Below are positions 63,539-64,000 of a stretch of DNA of 64,000 bases, piece by piece. The stretch lies in assembly GCF_900176535.1 (NCBI RefSeq), contig NZ_FWXT01000002.1, forward strand, positions 310,001-374,000. The letters run 5' to 3'. Source of the stretch: Pedobacter africanus. GTDB lineage: Bacteria; Bacteroidota; Bacteroidia; Sphingobacteriales; Sphingobacteriaceae. The position numbers and the translations under genes are program-made. How positions within the stretch are numbered: position 1 is the stretch's first letter; every line of letters starts with the position of its first letter. The notes under the pieces are model-generated. The model worked only from the letters and a program-made list of their open reading frames with translations. It ran no database searches and had not been told where the DNA came from.

Positions 63539-64000
63539 ATGAATACAAAAATGAAAAAGTTCAGCAGGATTTTGCTGGCAGTGGTGTTGGTATGCCCGTT
63601 TTTTACCAATGTTAGCTATGCTCAGGACGAGCTTATTATCAATGGTATTGTAACAGGCGATACCAAAGGTTTTAACAAAGTTACGGTTTTGTATGGTGAA
63701 TTGGGGAGCGGAAAGCCAAAAGAGACCACCATTGTAGATGGAAAATTTCAGATCAGGATTCCCTATACCGGAGGTGTAAATTTTTTTAGCCTCTATACGG
63801 AGTATGAAAGTGAAATGGCAAAGCTGGGAGGGGGCGGTGTGCAGGCAAGCGCTGGAGTACCGTATGACCATGCAGGTGAGATGAACCTCGAACTGCCCAT
63901 CGCCCAGGGCATATCGGGAGCCAAAATTACAGGCATGCCCATTGCTACAGAATGGCAGGAGTTTCATGGGATGTTTGCTAAAGCACACCACAAAACACAA
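63539..64000 (+). CDS. Secreted DUF4369/thioredoxin-type protein (5' part)
   Basis: Only the first 154 residues are in the window. A signal peptide (FSRILLAVVLVCPFFTNVSY, cleavage after the Ala of YAQ) is followed by DELIINGIVTGDTKGFNKVT, a beta-strand pattern, then VDGKFQIRIPYTGGVNFFSL. This arrangement is that of DUF4369 domains, which precede thioredoxin-like domains in Bacteroidota secreted proteins often located downstream of susD. The thioredoxin part, if present, lies beyond the window. The start at 63539 has a second ATG at 63551. Confidence 0.7.
   Translation, partial: MNTKMKKFSRILLAVVLVCPFFTNVSYAQDELIINGIVTGDTKGFNKVTVLYGELGSGKPKETTIVDGKFQIRIPYTGGVNFFSLYTEYESEMAKLGGGGVQASAGVPYDHAGEMNLELPIAQGISGAKITGMPIATEWQEFHGMFAKAHHKTQ

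Noticed and set aside
1..64000. CRISPR array
   Set aside because: No set of regularly spaced direct repeats was seen anywhere in the window; the tandem repeats found are in protein sequence only.
1..64000. Insertion sequence or transposase
   Set aside because: No DDE, HUH or serine recombinase motif was found. Duplicated short fragments exist but without inverted-repeat ends.

Overview
The window looks like chromosomal DNA of a Sphingobacteriaceae-type Bacteroidota, most likely Pedobacter or a close relative. The evidence is an ECF sigma factor, FecR-type anti-sigma factor, SusC and SusD block at the right end, several families typical of this group (DUF4142, DUF3606, PAS sensors, acidic low-complexity proteins) and moderate to low GC. 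The genus is an inference. I saw no rRNA, tRNA, CRISPR array or intact insertion sequence.

Layout. 1-4 kb: the end of a VapBC-like toxin-antitoxin pair, small accessory genes and two overlapping Pol-beta-type nucleotidyltransferases. 4-20 kb: a stress and housekeeping zone with two short-chain dehydrogenases, a type II NADH dehydrogenase, a SemiSWEET, a cold-shock protein, sensor proteins, a Mn-catalase and a three-gene sugar-nucleotide block (glycosyltransferase, UDP-galactopyranose mutase, and a fused family 1 glycosidase/RmlD-type reductase). This zone is full of damaged genes. Recognisable ends of STAS/SpoIIAA-like, DUF892 and AlkB genes are joined with the middle missing, an Fpg/Nei piece survives alone, and several genes have one- or two-base frameshifts. 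20-25.7 kb: the mutagenesis cassette imuA-imuB-dnaE2, with a candidate operator upstream.

27-51 kb is a defence island, almost all on the + strand. It opens with an EVE/HNH-type endonuclease, a MazG-like pyrophosphohydrolase and a nuclease-DUF2075 ATPase. A complete Qat system (qatA-qatB-qatC-qatD) follows and appears to continue, by overlapping reading frames, into a previously unlinked PD-(D/E)XK-like gene and a frameshifted Cys/His-rich gene. Next comes a restriction-modification system of the MutL/MORC type: vsr, a cytosine-5 DNA methyltransferase, a GHKL ATPase, a Z1-domain ATPase, a PD-(D/E)XK protein and an AIPR protein. A divergent PLD-family nuclease follows. The island ends with a 742-residue protein carrying five plus four copies of a roughly 60-residue repeat around a central VSR/PD-(D/E)XK-like nuclease domain. 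I consider that protein and the extended Qat operon the best candidates for new biology here.

51-64 kb: a secreted hypothetical protein, a macro-domain hydrolase, a strong terminator, then the ECF sigma factor and its FecR, SusC and SusD partners. About 3.4 kb of unrelated genes and a partial sigma-factor duplicate lie between the sigma factor and FecR. The window closes inside a secreted protein downstream of susD.
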